NCBI GenBank assembly: GCA_036502625.1
Contig: DASXYG010000017.1
Location: 1-64,000 of the forward strand
Direction: 5' to 3'
Length of the DNA stretch: 64,000 bases
DNA from: DASXYG01 sp036502625
GTDB taxonomy: Bacteria; Actinomycetota; Actinomycetes; Streptosporangiales; Streptosporangiaceae
A model generated the notes under the pieces. The model saw only the letters and a list, made by a program, of their open reading frames with translations, did not search any database and was not told the DNA's origin. Position numbers and translations under genes: made by a program. This document shows positions 16,416 to 24,712 of the stretch, piece after piece (positions within the stretch are counted from its first letter, which is position 1; each line of letters begins with the position of its first letter).

Positions 16416-17189
16416 GTGGCTTCTGGTGTGGTTTCCGTCCACGTGCGCGCGCTGACGGGGGCCGCGGAGATGCGGAACGCCGTGGCGCTGTACCGCGAGG
16501 TGTTCCGGCTGGGGTCCGACGACCCCGCGGTCAGCCCGCGGCTGCTCATCTCGCTGGCGCACAACGGCGGCTCGGTGATCGGCGCGTTCGACGGCGGCGA
16601 CCTGGTCGGGTTCGCGTACGGCTTCCCCGGGGTCGACGCGGAGACCGGCGGCGTCTACCACTACTCCCAGATGGCCGCCGTCCGCGACGACCAGCAGGGC
16701 CGCGGCGTGGGGCGGGCGCTGAAGCTCGGCCAGCGCGACCACGTGCTGTCCACCGGGGTGACGGCCATGCGGTGGGCGTTCGACCCGGTCCGCACCCGCA
16801 ACGCGCACTTCAACCTGGACGTCCTCGGCGCGGTGGCCCGGTGGTTCGCGCCGAACCTGCTCGGCGTCGAGCACGTCGGCCGCGACGCCGGCATGCGCAC
16901 CGACCGGCTGATCGTCGAGTGGGACCTCACCGCGGAACCGGTCACGCCGTCCGCGCCGCCGCTGCCGGACGTCGGCTGGGGCGAGCGGCTGCACGACGGC
17001 GGCGCCGAGCTCCTCGGCCTGCCCCGCGACTGGGACGCGTTCGCCACCGCCGACCGCGACGGCGCGATGGCGCTGCGCGAGGGCGTCGCCGCGACGCTCG
17101 ACGGCCTGGTCGCGGACGGCTACGCGGCGGTGTCCTGCCGGGTCGCCGACGCCGACACCGCCGTGTACCGCTTCGTCCGCGGCGCCTGA
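16416..17189 (+). CDS. GNAT family N-acyltransferase (COG3375-like)
   Basis: 257 aa GNAT fold. The acetyl- or succinyl-CoA binding loop reads RDDQQGRGVGRALK (about residues 90-103), followed by VTAMRWAFDPVRTRNAHFN, which is typical of the COG3375 group often encoded beside N-acylamino-acid racemases. In Geobacillus and Deinococcus relatives this neighbour acylates D-amino acids so that the racemase can act on them. The GTG has a G-rich site upstream. Forty-six bases separate it from the racemase gene, so they are probably cotranscribed. Confidence 0.85.
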   Translation: MASGVVSVHVRALTGAAEMRNAVALYREVFRLGSDDPAVSPRLLISLAHNGGSVIGAFDGGDLVGFAYGFPGVDAETGGVYHYSQMAAVRDDQQGRGVGRALKLGQRDHVLSTGVTAMRWAFDPVRTRNAHFNLDVLGAVARWFAPNLLGVEHVGRDAGMRTDRLIVEWDLTAEPVTPSAPPLPDVGWGERLHDGGAELLGLPRDWDAFATADRDGAMALREGVAATLDGLVADGYAAVSCRVADADTAVYRFVRGA

Positions 17190-17235
17190 CCGCCCCGGCA
17201 CGCCCCGAGCCACCCGACCCCTACCAGGAGAACCA

Positions 17236-18348
17236 ATGCCGACCGTCGCCGCCGTCGAGGCGTTCCGGGTGAGCCTGCCGCTCGTCCACTCCTTCCAGAC
17301 CAGCTCGCACCGGAAGTCCCACCTGGAGCACATCGTCGTACGGGTGGCCGGCGCGGACGGCCGGGCCGGCTGGGGGGAGATCGCCTCGCCCAGCGACCCG
17401 TACTACTGCCCGGAGACCGTCGACACCTGCTGGATGATGCTGCACCGCTACCTCGCGCCCGCGCTGGTGGGCACCGAGTGGGCGCACCCGTCCGAGGCGG
17501 GCGCGGCATGGGCGCGCGTCCGCGGCCACAACTTCGCCAAGGCCGGGCTCGACATCGCCTGCTGGGACCTCTGGACCACCGCGTCCGGCACCCCGCTCGC
17601 GACCGCGCTCGGCGGTACCCGTACGACCACCGCCGCCGGGGTCAGCCTCGGCATCGAGCCCACCATCGACGCCCTGATGGAGCAGGTCGGGCGGCACGTC
17701 GCGGACGGCTACGGCCGGGTGAAGCTGAAGATCGCCCCGGGCTGGGACACCGGGCCCGTACGCGCGGTCCGGGAGGCGTTCCCCGACCTGCTGCTCCAGG
17801 TCGACGCGAACGGGGTCTACCCCGAGACGCCGGAGGCGCTGGAGACGCTGCGCGGCCTCGACGCGTACGGGCTGCTGCTGGTCGAGCAGCCGTTCGCGCC
17901 CGGCGCGCTGGCCGCGCACGCCCGGCTGGCCCGTACGCTCGGCACGCCCGTGTGCCTGGACGAGTCCGTGGACGACCTCGGCCAGCTCGACACCGCGATC
18001 GCGCTCGGCGCCGGCGGGGTGCTGAACATCAAGGTGTCGCGCATGGGCGGGCTCACGGCGGCGCGCGCGGCGCACGAGCGCGCGGTCGCGGCGGGCTGGC
18101 GCGTGTGGTGCGGCGGCATGCACGAGTTCGGCATCGGCCGCGCCGCGAACGTCGCGCTGGCGTCGCTGCCCGGCTTCGACCTGCCGAGCGACGTGTCCGG
18201 CTCGGACAAGTACTACGCCCGCGACATCGTCGACCCGCCCATCCGCGCGCTCGCCGGCCAGGTCGCGGTCCCCACCACCCCCGGCCTCGGCCACACCGTG
18301 GACGAGGCGTTCATCCGCGCCGAGGCCACCGCCACGTTCCAGGTCTGA
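17236..18348 (+). CDS. Enolase-superfamily N-acylamino-acid racemase / o-succinylbenzoate synthase-like
   Basis: 370 aa muconate-lactonising-type barrel. Catalytic residues are visible: KLK (VKLKIAPG, about 163-165), metal ligands in LQVDANG, LVEQPF and LDESVDD, and the second lysine in NIKVSRMGG. The N-terminal SPSDPYYCPETVDTCW capping-loop signature is characteristic of the NSAR/OSBS branch. No menaquinone genes are nearby, and the GNAT and M20 neighbours argue for racemisation of N-acyl (succinyl) amino acids. The AGGAGAACC ribosome site precedes the ATG. Confidence 0.92.
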   Translation: MPTVAAVEAFRVSLPLVHSFQTSSHRKSHLEHIVVRVAGADGRAGWGEIASPSDPYYCPETVDTCWMMLHRYLAPALVGTEWAHPSEAGAAWARVRGHNFAKAGLDIACWDLWTTASGTPLATALGGTRTTTAAGVSLGIEPTIDALMEQVGRHVADGYGRVKLKIAPGWDTGPVRAVREAFPDLLLQVDANGVYPETPEALETLRGLDAYGLLLVEQPFAPGALAAHARLARTLGTPVCLDESVDDLGQLDTAIALGAGGVLNIKVSRMGGLTAARAAHERAVAAGWRVWCGGMHEFGIGRAANVALASLPGFDLPSDVSGSDKYYARDIVDPPIRALAGQVAVPTTPGLGHTVDEAFIRAEATATFQV

Positions 18349-18366
18349 GCCCCGAGCGGGGTCAGA
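18344..18366. terminator. Hairpin spanning convergent stop codons
   Basis: TCTGA(G)CCCC-GAGC-GGGGTCAGA forms a stem with one bulge. It contains the TGA of the racemase and the stop of ung on opposite arms. No T-tract follows on either side. Confidence 0.4.
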
Positions 18367-19036
18367 GCCGCCAGTCGACGGGGTCGGCGCCCTGCTTGGT
18401 GAGCAGCTCGTTGACGCGGCTGAACGGGCGGGACCCGAAGAAGCCGCGCGCGGCGGACATCGGGCTCGGATGGGCGGACTCCACGCAGGGCACGGGGTTC
18501 AGCATCGGCTTCAGGTCGCGCGCGTCGCGCCCCCACAGGATGGCCGCCATGGGGGTGCCGCGCGCGGCGAGCGCCCTGATGGCCTGCTCCGTGACCTCTT
18601 CCCAGCCCTTGCCGCGATGCGACGCCGGGCGGCGCGGCGCGACGGTCAGCGACCTGTTGAGCAGCAGCACCCCGCGCCGCGTCCACGGCGTGAGGTCGCC
18701 GTTGGGCGGCTGCGGCACACCGAGGTCGTCGCCCATCTCGCGGAAGATGTTGACCAGGCTCCCCGGCAGCGGCCTGACGTCCGGCGCGACGGAGAAGCTG
18801 AGGCCCACCGCGTGCCCCGGCGTGGGGTACGGATCCTGCCCCACGATCAGCACCTTGACGTCGGCGAACGGCTGGGTGAACGCCCGCAGCACGTTCTCCC
18901 CGGCCGGCAGATAGGTCCGCCCCGCGGCCACCTCGGCCCGCAGGAACTCCCCCATCTCCCCGATCCGCGCCGCCACCGGTTCGAGCGCGTCGGCCCACCC
19001 CGGATCGATGATCTCCTTAAGCGGTCGTCCCGTCAC
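18362..19036 (-). CDS. ung: Uracil-DNA glycosylase, family 1
   Basis: 224 aa base-excision repair enzyme that removes uracil from DNA. The water-activating motif GQDPYPTPGHA (about residues 63-73) and the DNA-intercalating HPSPMSA motif are intact, as is the LLLNRSLT strand. The GTG at 19034-19036 gives a start (VTGRPLKEIIDPGW) that matches the usual actinobacterial N-terminus. A longer GTG start at 19063 is possible. It stands alone, convergent with the racemase gene. Confidence 0.94.
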   Translation of the reverse strand: MTGRPLKEIIDPGWADALEPVAARIGEMGEFLRAEVAAGRTYLPAGENVLRAFTQPFADVKVLIVGQDPYPTPGHAVGLSFSVAPDVRPLPGSLVNIFREMGDDLGVPQPPNGDLTPWTRRGVLLLNRSLTVAPRRPASHRGKGWEEVTEQAIRALAARGTPMAAILWGRDARDLKPMLNPVPCVESAHPSPMSAARGFFGSRPFSRVNELLTKQGADPVDWRL

Positions 19037-19211
19037 GGCGAACCACCCTAGTCCGCCGGACACCGCGCCCGTGCCCGTACGCCCTCAGCGCCGAGGGTCA
19101 CAGGCGGTCACCCTCGTACCACCATCCGAGACGGCGTGGTCAAGGCGTGGGCAGAGGGCTAGCGTCGGGATCATCCCACGTTCGGTTCCCCTCGCGTTCT
19201 GGAGCACCGTC

Positions 19212-20639
19212 ATGACGTCCCCACCCCCTGACGGCCCATCCCCCGCCGGATCGTCCCCCGCCGGCCCCTCTGTCGGAGAGCGGGTCGCGTCGATCGCGGC
19301 GCGGCTGGACCGGCTGCCCATCACCCGGTGGCACTGGGCCATGATCGCCGTCGTCGGGCTCGGCGCGTTCTTCGACCTGTACGAGATCTTCCTCGGCGGC
19401 GTGCTCGGGGCCGTGCTCACCGAGCAGTGGCACCTCGGCCCGACCGGCAAGGCGCTCGCGGTCAGCTCCGGGTTCATCGGCATGTTCATCGGCGCCATCT
19501 GCCTCGGCATCGCCGCCGACCGGTTCGGCCGCCGCCGCATGTTCCTCATCAACCTGGGCGTGTACGCGGTGTTCTCGCTGGCCACCGCCGCCGCGCCGGA
19601 CCTGGGCTGGTTCGTGGCGCTGCGCGTGCTCGGCGGCCTCGCGCTCGGCGCCGAGCTGACGCTGATCGACACGTACCTCGCCGAGTTCCTGCCGCGCGTC
19701 TCCCGCGGCCGGCACATCGCCTACGCGTACACGATCGGGTTCGTGGGCGTGCCGATCGCGGCGCTGCTCGGCGGGAAGCTGGTCGCCGGCGAGCACCTGC
19801 TCATCGACGGCTGGCGGTGGCTGCTGGTATTCGGCGCGCTGGGCGCGGCCATCGTGTGGCTCCTGCGCCGCGCGCTGCCGGAGTCGCCGCGCTGGCTGGC
19901 CGCGCACGGGCACGGCGACGAGGCCGAGAGCGTGGTGTCCGGCATCGAGGCGACCGTACGCCGCCAGACCGGCCGCGACCTGCCCGACGTGCAGCCGGTC
20001 CCGGCCGAGCCAGAGGTGCGGTCGTCGCTGGCGGAGATGTTCCGCGGCGCGTACCGGAAGCGCACCGTGATGCTGTGGATCTTCCAGATCCTGCAGACGG
20101 TCGGCTACTACGGCTTCGGCTCGCTGGCCCCGATCGTGCTCACCGCGAAGGGCTACGACGTCGTGGAGTCGCTGACGTTCGCCGCGCTGTCGTTCCTCGG
20201 CTACCCGATCGGGTCGGCGATGTCGATCCCGCTGATGGAGCGGTTCGAGCGGAAGTTCCTGATCATCTACTCGGCGCTGGCCATGGCCGTGCTCGGGCTG
20301 GTGTTCGCCGCGGCGTCCGCCCCGTGGCTGATCGTGGCCGCCGGGTTCCTGCTGACCTGCGCGAGCAACGTGTTCTCCAACGGCTTCCACACGTACCAGG
20401 CGGAGATCTTCCCGACGGCGATGCGGTCCGCGGCGATCAGCATCCCGTACAGCCTGTCCCGGGCCACCTCGGCGGCCATGCCGTTCATCGCCATCCCGCT
20501 GCTGACCAGCCTCGGCCCGACGGCGGTGTTCGTCGGATCCGCGATCCTGCTGGTCGTCCTGTGCGTGGACGTCGCCGTGCTCGGCCCGCGTAGCACCGGC
20601 CGCGCCCTGGAATCCGTCGTCGCTAAGGTCGAGGGGTGA
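19212..20639 (+). CDS. MFS transporter (aromatic-acid/sugar porter-like)
   Basis: 475 aa, twelve helices. GAFFDLYEIFLGG in helix 1 and the DRFGRRRM loop (about 113-120) belong to the AAHS/sugar-porter side of the MFS; PESPRWL in the central region is a sugar-porter signature. The ATG (19212-19214) follows TGGAGCACCGTC. Its TGA overlaps the GTG of the amidohydrolase (GTGA), so importer and hydrolase are coupled. Substrate unknown, possibly an aromatic acid or lactone handled by the amidohydrolase_2 enzyme. Confidence 0.9.
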   Translation: MTSPPPDGPSPAGSSPAGPSVGERVASIAARLDRLPITRWHWAMIAVVGLGAFFDLYEIFLGGVLGAVLTEQWHLGPTGKALAVSSGFIGMFIGAICLGIAADRFGRRRMFLINLGVYAVFSLATAAAPDLGWFVALRVLGGLALGAELTLIDTYLAEFLPRVSRGRHIAYAYTIGFVGVPIAALLGGKLVAGEHLLIDGWRWLLVFGALGAAIVWLLRRALPESPRWLAAHGHGDEAESVVSGIEATVRRQTGRDLPDVQPVPAEPEVRSSLAEMFRGAYRKRTVMLWIFQILQTVGYYGFGSLAPIVLTAKGYDVVESLTFAALSFLGYPIGSAMSIPLMERFERKFLIIYSALAMAVLGLVFAAASAPWLIVAAGFLLTCASNVFSNGFHTYQAEIFPTAMRSAAISIPYSLSRATSAAMPFIAIPLLTSLGPTAVFVGSAILLVVLCVDVAVLGPRSTGRALESVVAKVEG

Positions 20640-21523
20640 CCGGACCGCCCTCATCTCTGACCGACGCCGACGTCCCCGGGTTCTGGCGTGCGCTGGGGCT
20701 GCCCGGCCTCGCCGACGCCCACGTGCACTTCATGCCGGACCGCGTGATGCGGAAGGTGTGGGCGTACTTCGACGACGCCGACAACTACGGCCGCGCCTGG
20801 CCCGTGTGGTACCGCCACGACGAGGACGAGCGGCTGCGCATCCTGCGCGGGTTCGGGGTCCGCGCGTTCCCGTCGCTGGTCTACCCGCACAAGCCGGACA
20901 TGGCGGAGTGGCTGAACGACTGGGCGCGCGACTTCGCGGCGCGCACGCCCGACTGCGTCCCGACCGCCACCTTCTATCCCGAGCCCACCGCCGAGGCGTA
21001 CGTCGCCCGCGCGCTCGAGGCGGGGGCGCGCGTCTTCAAGGTGCACGTCCAGGTCGGGGCGTACGACCCGCGCGACCCACTGCTCGACGGCGTCTGGGGG
21101 CGGATCGCCGACGCGGGCGCGGCCGTGGTGACCCACTGCGGCAGCGGCCCGCGGCCCGGCGCGTACACCGGGCCGCGGATCATCGGCGAGGTCCTCGCGC
21201 GCCACCCGCGGCTACGGCTGGTCATCGCGCACATGGGGATGCCCGAGTACGCCGAGCACCTGAAGCTCGCCGAGACCTACCCGAACGTCCACCTCGACAC
21301 CACGATGTTCGGCACGGACTTCGTCGAGGCGACGACCCCGTTCCCCCGCGACCTGCTGCCCCGGCTGACCGACCTCTCCGACCGGATCGTGCTCGGCACG
21401 GACTTCCCGAACATCCCGTACCCGTACGCGCACCAACTGCAGGCGCTGGCCCGGCTGGACCTCGGCGACGCCTGGCTGCGCGCCGTGCTGTGGCACAACG
21501 GGGCGCGGCTGCTCGGCCTCTAG
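20636..21523 (+). CDS. Amidohydrolase_2 family metal-dependent hydrolase/decarboxylase
   Basis: 295 aa TIM-barrel. ADAHVHF (about residues 26-32) supplies the first metal histidines, VVTHCGSGP and VIAHMGMPEYAE supply the next, and LGTDFPNIPYPY supplies the last Asp. The family includes gamma-resorcylate/ACMS decarboxylases and lactonases such as 2-pyrone-4,6-dicarboxylate lactonase. It is translationally coupled to the upstream MFS transporter. The TAG stop overlaps the stop of the convergent lipoprotein in a shared CTAG. Confidence 0.88.
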   Translation: MTGPPSSLTDADVPGFWRALGLPGLADAHVHFMPDRVMRKVWAYFDDADNYGRAWPVWYRHDEDERLRILRGFGVRAFPSLVYPHKPDMAEWLNDWARDFAARTPDCVPTATFYPEPTAEAYVARALEAGARVFKVHVQVGAYDPRDPLLDGVWGRIADAGAAVVTHCGSGPRPGAYTGPRIIGEVLARHPRLRLVIAHMGMPEYAEHLKLAETYPNVHLDTTMFGTDFVEATTPFPRDLLPRLTDLSDRIVLGTDFPNIPYPYAHQLQALARLDLGDAWLRAVLWHNGARLLGL

Positions 21524-22203
21524 CGCGCGTTCGTGGGCTGCGGGATCGGGACGCAGGGGTACGTGTACTCGTAGCCCCCCAGCGCCTGGTGCTTCTTGTC
21601 CGGCGCGCAGAGCTCGAAGGAGCCCTTCTCGTCGTCGGCCAGGCTGAATCCGGCGACCCCGATCCTGGTCTCGCCGGCGGCGACGGAATCGGGTTCGAGC
21701 TCGGACTTCGACCAGTCATGGGTGCGCCACTGGCCGTCGGGGATCCCGCCGACCAGCTTGCTGAACAGCAGGGTGGTGCCGTAGCAGTACTTCCCGGTGT
21801 CGATGACGGCGGGCTTCGCGCACTTGGCGTTCCGCCGTATGGCCAGGTTCTCGAGACTGGCGTGCTGGGAGCCGCGGTCGCTCGCCTCCGAGGTGACCGC
21901 GACGTACACGGCGAGATAGTGCCGACCGGGCTGGGCCGACGTCCCGAGGAACTCGGGCGTCCACATCGCGTCGATCCCCTTCACCCGCAGGCCCACCACA
22001 TCGGGGGAATAGCCGCGGAACTGCTTCAGCTCCTCGCCGGGGAACTGGGCGAACGTCGAGACCTTCGGCGGCGTGTACGTCGGCTTGGGGCTCGCCTGCG
22101 AGGACGCGCCCGACGACGCGCCGCCGCTCCCGCCGCACCCGGCGGTCAGCACCATCACTCCCGCGGCCGATACGGACAGCGCCGCCAAACGCGCATGCCT
22201 CAT
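21520..22203 (-). CDS. Predicted lipoprotein, tandem paralogue 1
   Basis: 227 aa. An n-region (MRHARLAA), a hydrophobic stretch and the lipobox LTAGC (about 18-22) mark it as a lipoprotein. A Ser/Gly/Pro linker is followed by a globular domain with RVKGIDAMWTPEFLG, HYLAVYVAVT and GETRIGVAGF, suggesting a beta-sandwich like DUF4352 (inference). Four C-terminal-half cysteines could form two disulphides, and the chain ends in CVPIPQPTNAR. The ATG at 22203 is preferred over an upstream GTG (22221): in paralogue 3 the matching GTG is out of frame, and AAGGGG fits the ATG. Function unknown. Confidence 0.85.
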   Translation of the reverse strand: MRHARLAALSVSAAGVMVLTAGCGGSGGASSGASSQASPKPTYTPPKVSTFAQFPGEELKQFRGYSPDVVGLRVKGIDAMWTPEFLGTSAQPGRHYLAVYVAVTSEASDRGSQHASLENLAIRRNAKCAKPAVIDTGKYCYGTTLLFSKLVGGIPDGQWRTHDWSKSELEPDSVAAGETRIGVAGFSLADDEKGSFELCAPDKKHQALGGYEYTYPCVPIPQPTNAR

Positions 22204-22274
22204 TCTGGTACGCCCCTTCACATCAATTGACGGCGTTCAGCGCGCGTTCTTGGGCTGCGGGATCGGGACGCAGG
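22091..22274. repeat. 184-bp direct repeat, copy A
   Basis: This block spans the signal-peptide region and start of lipoprotein 1, the short spacer and the last codons of lipoprotein 2. It is repeated 735 bp away at 22826-23009 with only three mismatches, evidence of recent tandem duplication or gene conversion. Confidence 0.9.
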
Positions 22275-22938
22275 ACGGCGGCCTGATGTCGGAGTAGTTG
22301 TCGTGCAGGTCGACCGGCAGGCCCGGCGCGCAGAGCGTGAAGGTGCCGTGCGCCTCGTCCGACACGTTGTATCCGACGACGCCGATCCGGGTCTCGCCGG
22401 CGGCGACGTCATCGGTGCGGATCTCCGAGTACGTGAAGTCGGCGGTCCGCCACCGGCCGTCGGGGATCCCGCTCTCCAACTGGCTGTACGGGTAGGCGTC
22501 GTAGGGACAGACCTTCTCGCCGCCGTTGCCGGTGTCGGTCTCGCCGTCGGACTGCTGACACGGGGTGTTCAGCCGTACGGTCAGGCCCTTGAGGCTGACC
22601 TCCTGCGAGCCCCGGTCGTTGGCCTCCGGGGTGACCGCGACGTACACCGCGAGGAAGTGCCGGCCCGCTTCGGCGGATTTCCCGAGGAGCTCGGGGGCCC
22701 ACATGGAGTCGATCCCCTTCACCCGGACGCCCGGCTTGGTGGGGAGCTCCCGGAAATGCTTCAGCTCCTTGCCGGGGAACTGGGCGAACGTCGAGACCTT
22801 CGGCTCCGTATGCGTCGGCTGGGAGCTCGCCTGCGAGGACGCGCCCGACGACGCGCCGCCGCTCCCGCCGCACCCGGCCGCCAGCACCATCACTCCCGCG
22901 GCCAATACGGACAGCGCCGCCAAACGCGCATGCCTCAT
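22237..22938 (-). CDS. Predicted lipoprotein, tandem paralogue 2
   Basis: 233 aa. Same architecture as paralogue 1: signal peptide, lipobox LAAGC, Ser/Gly linker, domain with RVKGIDSMWAPELLG and HFLAVYVAVTPEANDRGSQ, a cysteine-bearing insert (CQQSDGETDTGNGGEKVCPY) and the CVPIPQPKNAR tail. Identity with paralogue 1 is nearly complete in the signal-peptide DNA but much lower in the exported domain. Spacers between the three genes are 33 bp each, so they are likely cotranscribed leftward from the promoter at 23671-23795. Function unknown. Confidence 0.85.
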   Translation of the reverse strand: MRHARLAALSVLAAGVMVLAAGCGGSGGASSGASSQASSQPTHTEPKVSTFAQFPGKELKHFRELPTKPGVRVKGIDSMWAPELLGKSAEAGRHFLAVYVAVTPEANDRGSQEVSLKGLTVRLNTPCQQSDGETDTGNGGEKVCPYDAYPYSQLESGIPDGRWRTADFTYSEIRTDDVAAGETRIGVVGYNVSDEAHGTFTLCAPGLPVDLHDNYSDIRPPSCVPIPQPKNAR

Positions 22939-23009
22939 TCTGGTACGCCCCTTCACATCAATTGACGGCGTTCAGCGCGCGTTCTTGGGCTGCGGGATCG
23001 GGACGCAGG
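22826..23009. repeat. 184-bp direct repeat, copy B
   Basis: Second copy of the block at 22091-22274, here covering the start of lipoprotein 2 and the end of lipoprotein 3. Confidence 0.9.
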
Positions 23010-23670
23010 CCTTCTTGCTGAACGAGTACCTGTTGTTCGGGTCGTCCGGCACGCCCGTCGCGCAGAGCTCGAAGGGGCCCTTGTCATCGTCCGGAATCTT
23101 GAATCCGGCGACGCCGATCCGGGTCTCGCCGGCGGCGACGTCATCGAAGGAGAGCTGGTTGTACGTCCAGTACATGGTGCGCCACCGGCCGTCGGCGACG
23201 TCGCTCTTCAGCTCGCTGTACGGGGAGGCGGCCCATTCGCAGTACTTCCCGTTGTGGTTCGTGATGTCCATCGGGCACTTGGCGTTGTCCCGCAGGAGCA
23301 GGCCGTCGAGAGTGACGTGCTGCGTGCCGCGGTCCTTCTCCTCCGGGGTGACCGCGACGTACACGGCGAGGTAGTGCTCGCCGATGTCGGCCGATTTCCC
23401 GAGGAGCTCGGGGGTCCACTTGGAGTCGATCCCCTTCACCCGGACGCCCAGCGGGGCGAGACCCTGATCCCCGCGGAAGTGCTTCAGCTCCTTGCCGGGG
23501 AAGCCGTCGAAGTTCGTGTACTTCGGCGGCGTGTACGTCGGCTTGGCGCTCGCCTGCGACGACGCGCCCGACGACGCGTCACCGCTCCCGCCGCTCCCGC
23601 CGCACCCGGCGGTGAGCAGCATCAATCCTGCGGCCAAAGCGGATAGCGCCGCCAAACGGGGATGCCTCAT
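22972..23670 (-). CDS. Predicted lipoprotein, tandem paralogue 3 (first of operon)
   Basis: 232 aa. MRHPRLAALSAL, hydrophobic core, lipobox LTAGC, Gly/Ser linker, then RVKGIDSKWTPELLG, HYLAVYVAVTPEEKDRGTQ and the shared ending CVPIPQPKNAR. AAGGG about ten bases before the ATG is the ribosome site. The matching GTG is frame-shifted here, which fixes the start of the whole family. It is divergent from the XRE gene at 23796 across a 125-bp region holding two direct repeats. Probably an extracytoplasmic binding or protective lipoprotein; no family assignment is certain. Confidence 0.85.
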   Translation of the reverse strand: MRHPRLAALSALAAGLMLLTAGCGGSGGSGDASSGASSQASAKPTYTPPKYTNFDGFPGKELKHFRGDQGLAPLGVRVKGIDSKWTPELLGKSADIGEHYLAVYVAVTPEEKDRGTQHVTLDGLLLRDNAKCPMDITNHNGKYCEWAASPYSELKSDVADGRWRTMYWTYNQLSFDDVAAGETRIGVAGFKIPDDDKGPFELCATGVPDDPNNRYSFSKKACVPIPQPKNAR

Positions 23671-23715
23671 GCCGGTGCGCCCTTCACTTCAGTTGACGAA
23701 TCGCGGATAAACATA

Positions 23716-23751
23716 AACACGCATGGACGCCGCGTCAACACGTATGGACAC
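23716..23751. promoter_or_regulatory. Direct repeats in XRE/lipoprotein divergent promoter
   Basis: AACACGCATGGACGC (23716-23730) and AACACGTATGGACAC (23737-23751) are near-identical and start exactly 21 bp apart, two helical turns. They are candidate binding sites for the adjacent XRE-type protein or for a promoter regulator. Confidence 0.5.
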
Positions 23752-23795
23752 ATTGCGCCATGCCTCTTCATCAGGGCTGTCGCTAGACTCGCCTC

Positions 23796-24230
23796 ATGGC
23801 CGACGACGTGGCGAGCCTGGCGGCGAAGGTGGACCACCTGTTCCAGACGGTCCGACCGCACGCCGGGCGCGAGTTCTCCTTCGAGGAAGTAGCCGAGGCG
23901 CTGCGGGCCAAGGGCGGCCCCACCATCTCGGCGACCTACATCTGGCAGCTCCGCAAGGGCATCAGGGACAACCCGACCAAGCGCCACCTGGAGGCGCTCG
24001 CCGGGTTCTTCGGCGTACCGCCCGCGTACTTCTTCGACGACGAGGAGACTCGGCGCATCGACGCCGAGCTGATGCTGCTCACCGCGCTGCGCGACTCCCC
24101 CGTACGACAGATCGCGCTGCGCGCCAACGGGCTTTCCCCCAAGAGCCTCGAGGCGATCGCCGACATGGTCGATCGCGTACGGGAGCTGGAGGGCCTTCCC
24201 CAGCCGCCCCCACCGACCCCCGAGTCGTGA
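23796..24230 (+). CDS. XRE-type helix-turn-helix regulator
   Basis: 144 aa. An HTH of the XRE type is seen around FSFEEVAEALRAKGGPTISATYIWQLRKGIRDNP (split across helices 2-3, about residues 27-61), followed by HLEALAGFFGVPPAYFFDD, the typical end of the domain. The C-terminal 60 residues are helical and may dimerise. The stop overlaps the GTG of the HExxH protein by four bases (GTGA). With the next two genes it forms a trio seen repeatedly in actinomycete genomes; the trio's role is not established. Confidence 0.9.
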   Translation: MADDVASLAAKVDHLFQTVRPHAGREFSFEEVAEALRAKGGPTISATYIWQLRKGIRDNPTKRHLEALAGFFGVPPAYFFDDEETRRIDAELMLLTALRDSPVRQIALRANGLSPKSLEAIADMVDRVRELEGLPQPPPPTPES

Positions 24231-24712
24231 ACCGGGCCCGGGTGCGCAGGCGCCACGCCGCGCTGCTGCGCGACCTGCCCCGGCCCGTGCCGTTCGACGT
24301 CCACACCCTGTGCGAAGGGGTGGCCGCGCGGCGCGGACGGCCGATCCGGCTGATCCCGATGAGCGGCCTGACCGGCATGTGCGGCATGTGGGTCGCCACC
24401 GACACCATGGACCTCGTCTTCCACGAGAGCTCCACGACGCCGCCGCACCGCGAGCACATCATCCTCCACGAGCTGGCGCACATCCTGTGCGACCACTACC
24501 CGGTGTCGCTCGACCCGGCCGAGCGCGCCGCGATGCTCATGCCCGGCCTCGACCCGGCGCTCGTACGCCGGGTGCTCGGCCGCGCCGGCTACTCCACCGC
24601 CGAGGAGCGCGAGGCGGAGCTGCTCGCCTCGTTGATCCGGCAGCGCGACGTCCCGAGCCGTACGCTCAACGGCCGGTTGCGCGGCGCGCTGTCCGGTGAC
24701 GGCGATGGCTGA
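24227..24712 (+). CDS. ImmA/IrrE-like HExxH metallopeptidase-family protein
   Basis: 161 aa. The central HIILHELAHILCDHY carries the zinc-binding HExxH motif (about residues 83-87), and AEREAELLASL supplies a downstream acidic ligand candidate. This is the layout of ImmA/IrrE proteases that cleave a partner XRE repressor in mobile elements and stress switches. The XRE partner is encoded directly upstream with a 4-bp overlap. The stop lies inside the start of the next gene. Confidence 0.85.
   Translation: MNRARVRRRHAALLRDLPRPVPFDVHTLCEGVAARRGRPIRLIPMSGLTGMCGMWVATDTMDLVFHESSTTPPHREHIILHELAHILCDHYPVSLDPAERAAMLMPGLDPALVRRVLGRAGYSTAEEREAELLASLIRQRDVPSRTLNGRLRGALSGDGDG

Noticed and set aside
22204..22221. 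Upstream GTG as the start of the lipoproteins
   Set aside because: In the third paralogue the equivalent GTG is out of frame, whereas the ATG and the AAGGG(G) ribosome site are retained in all three.
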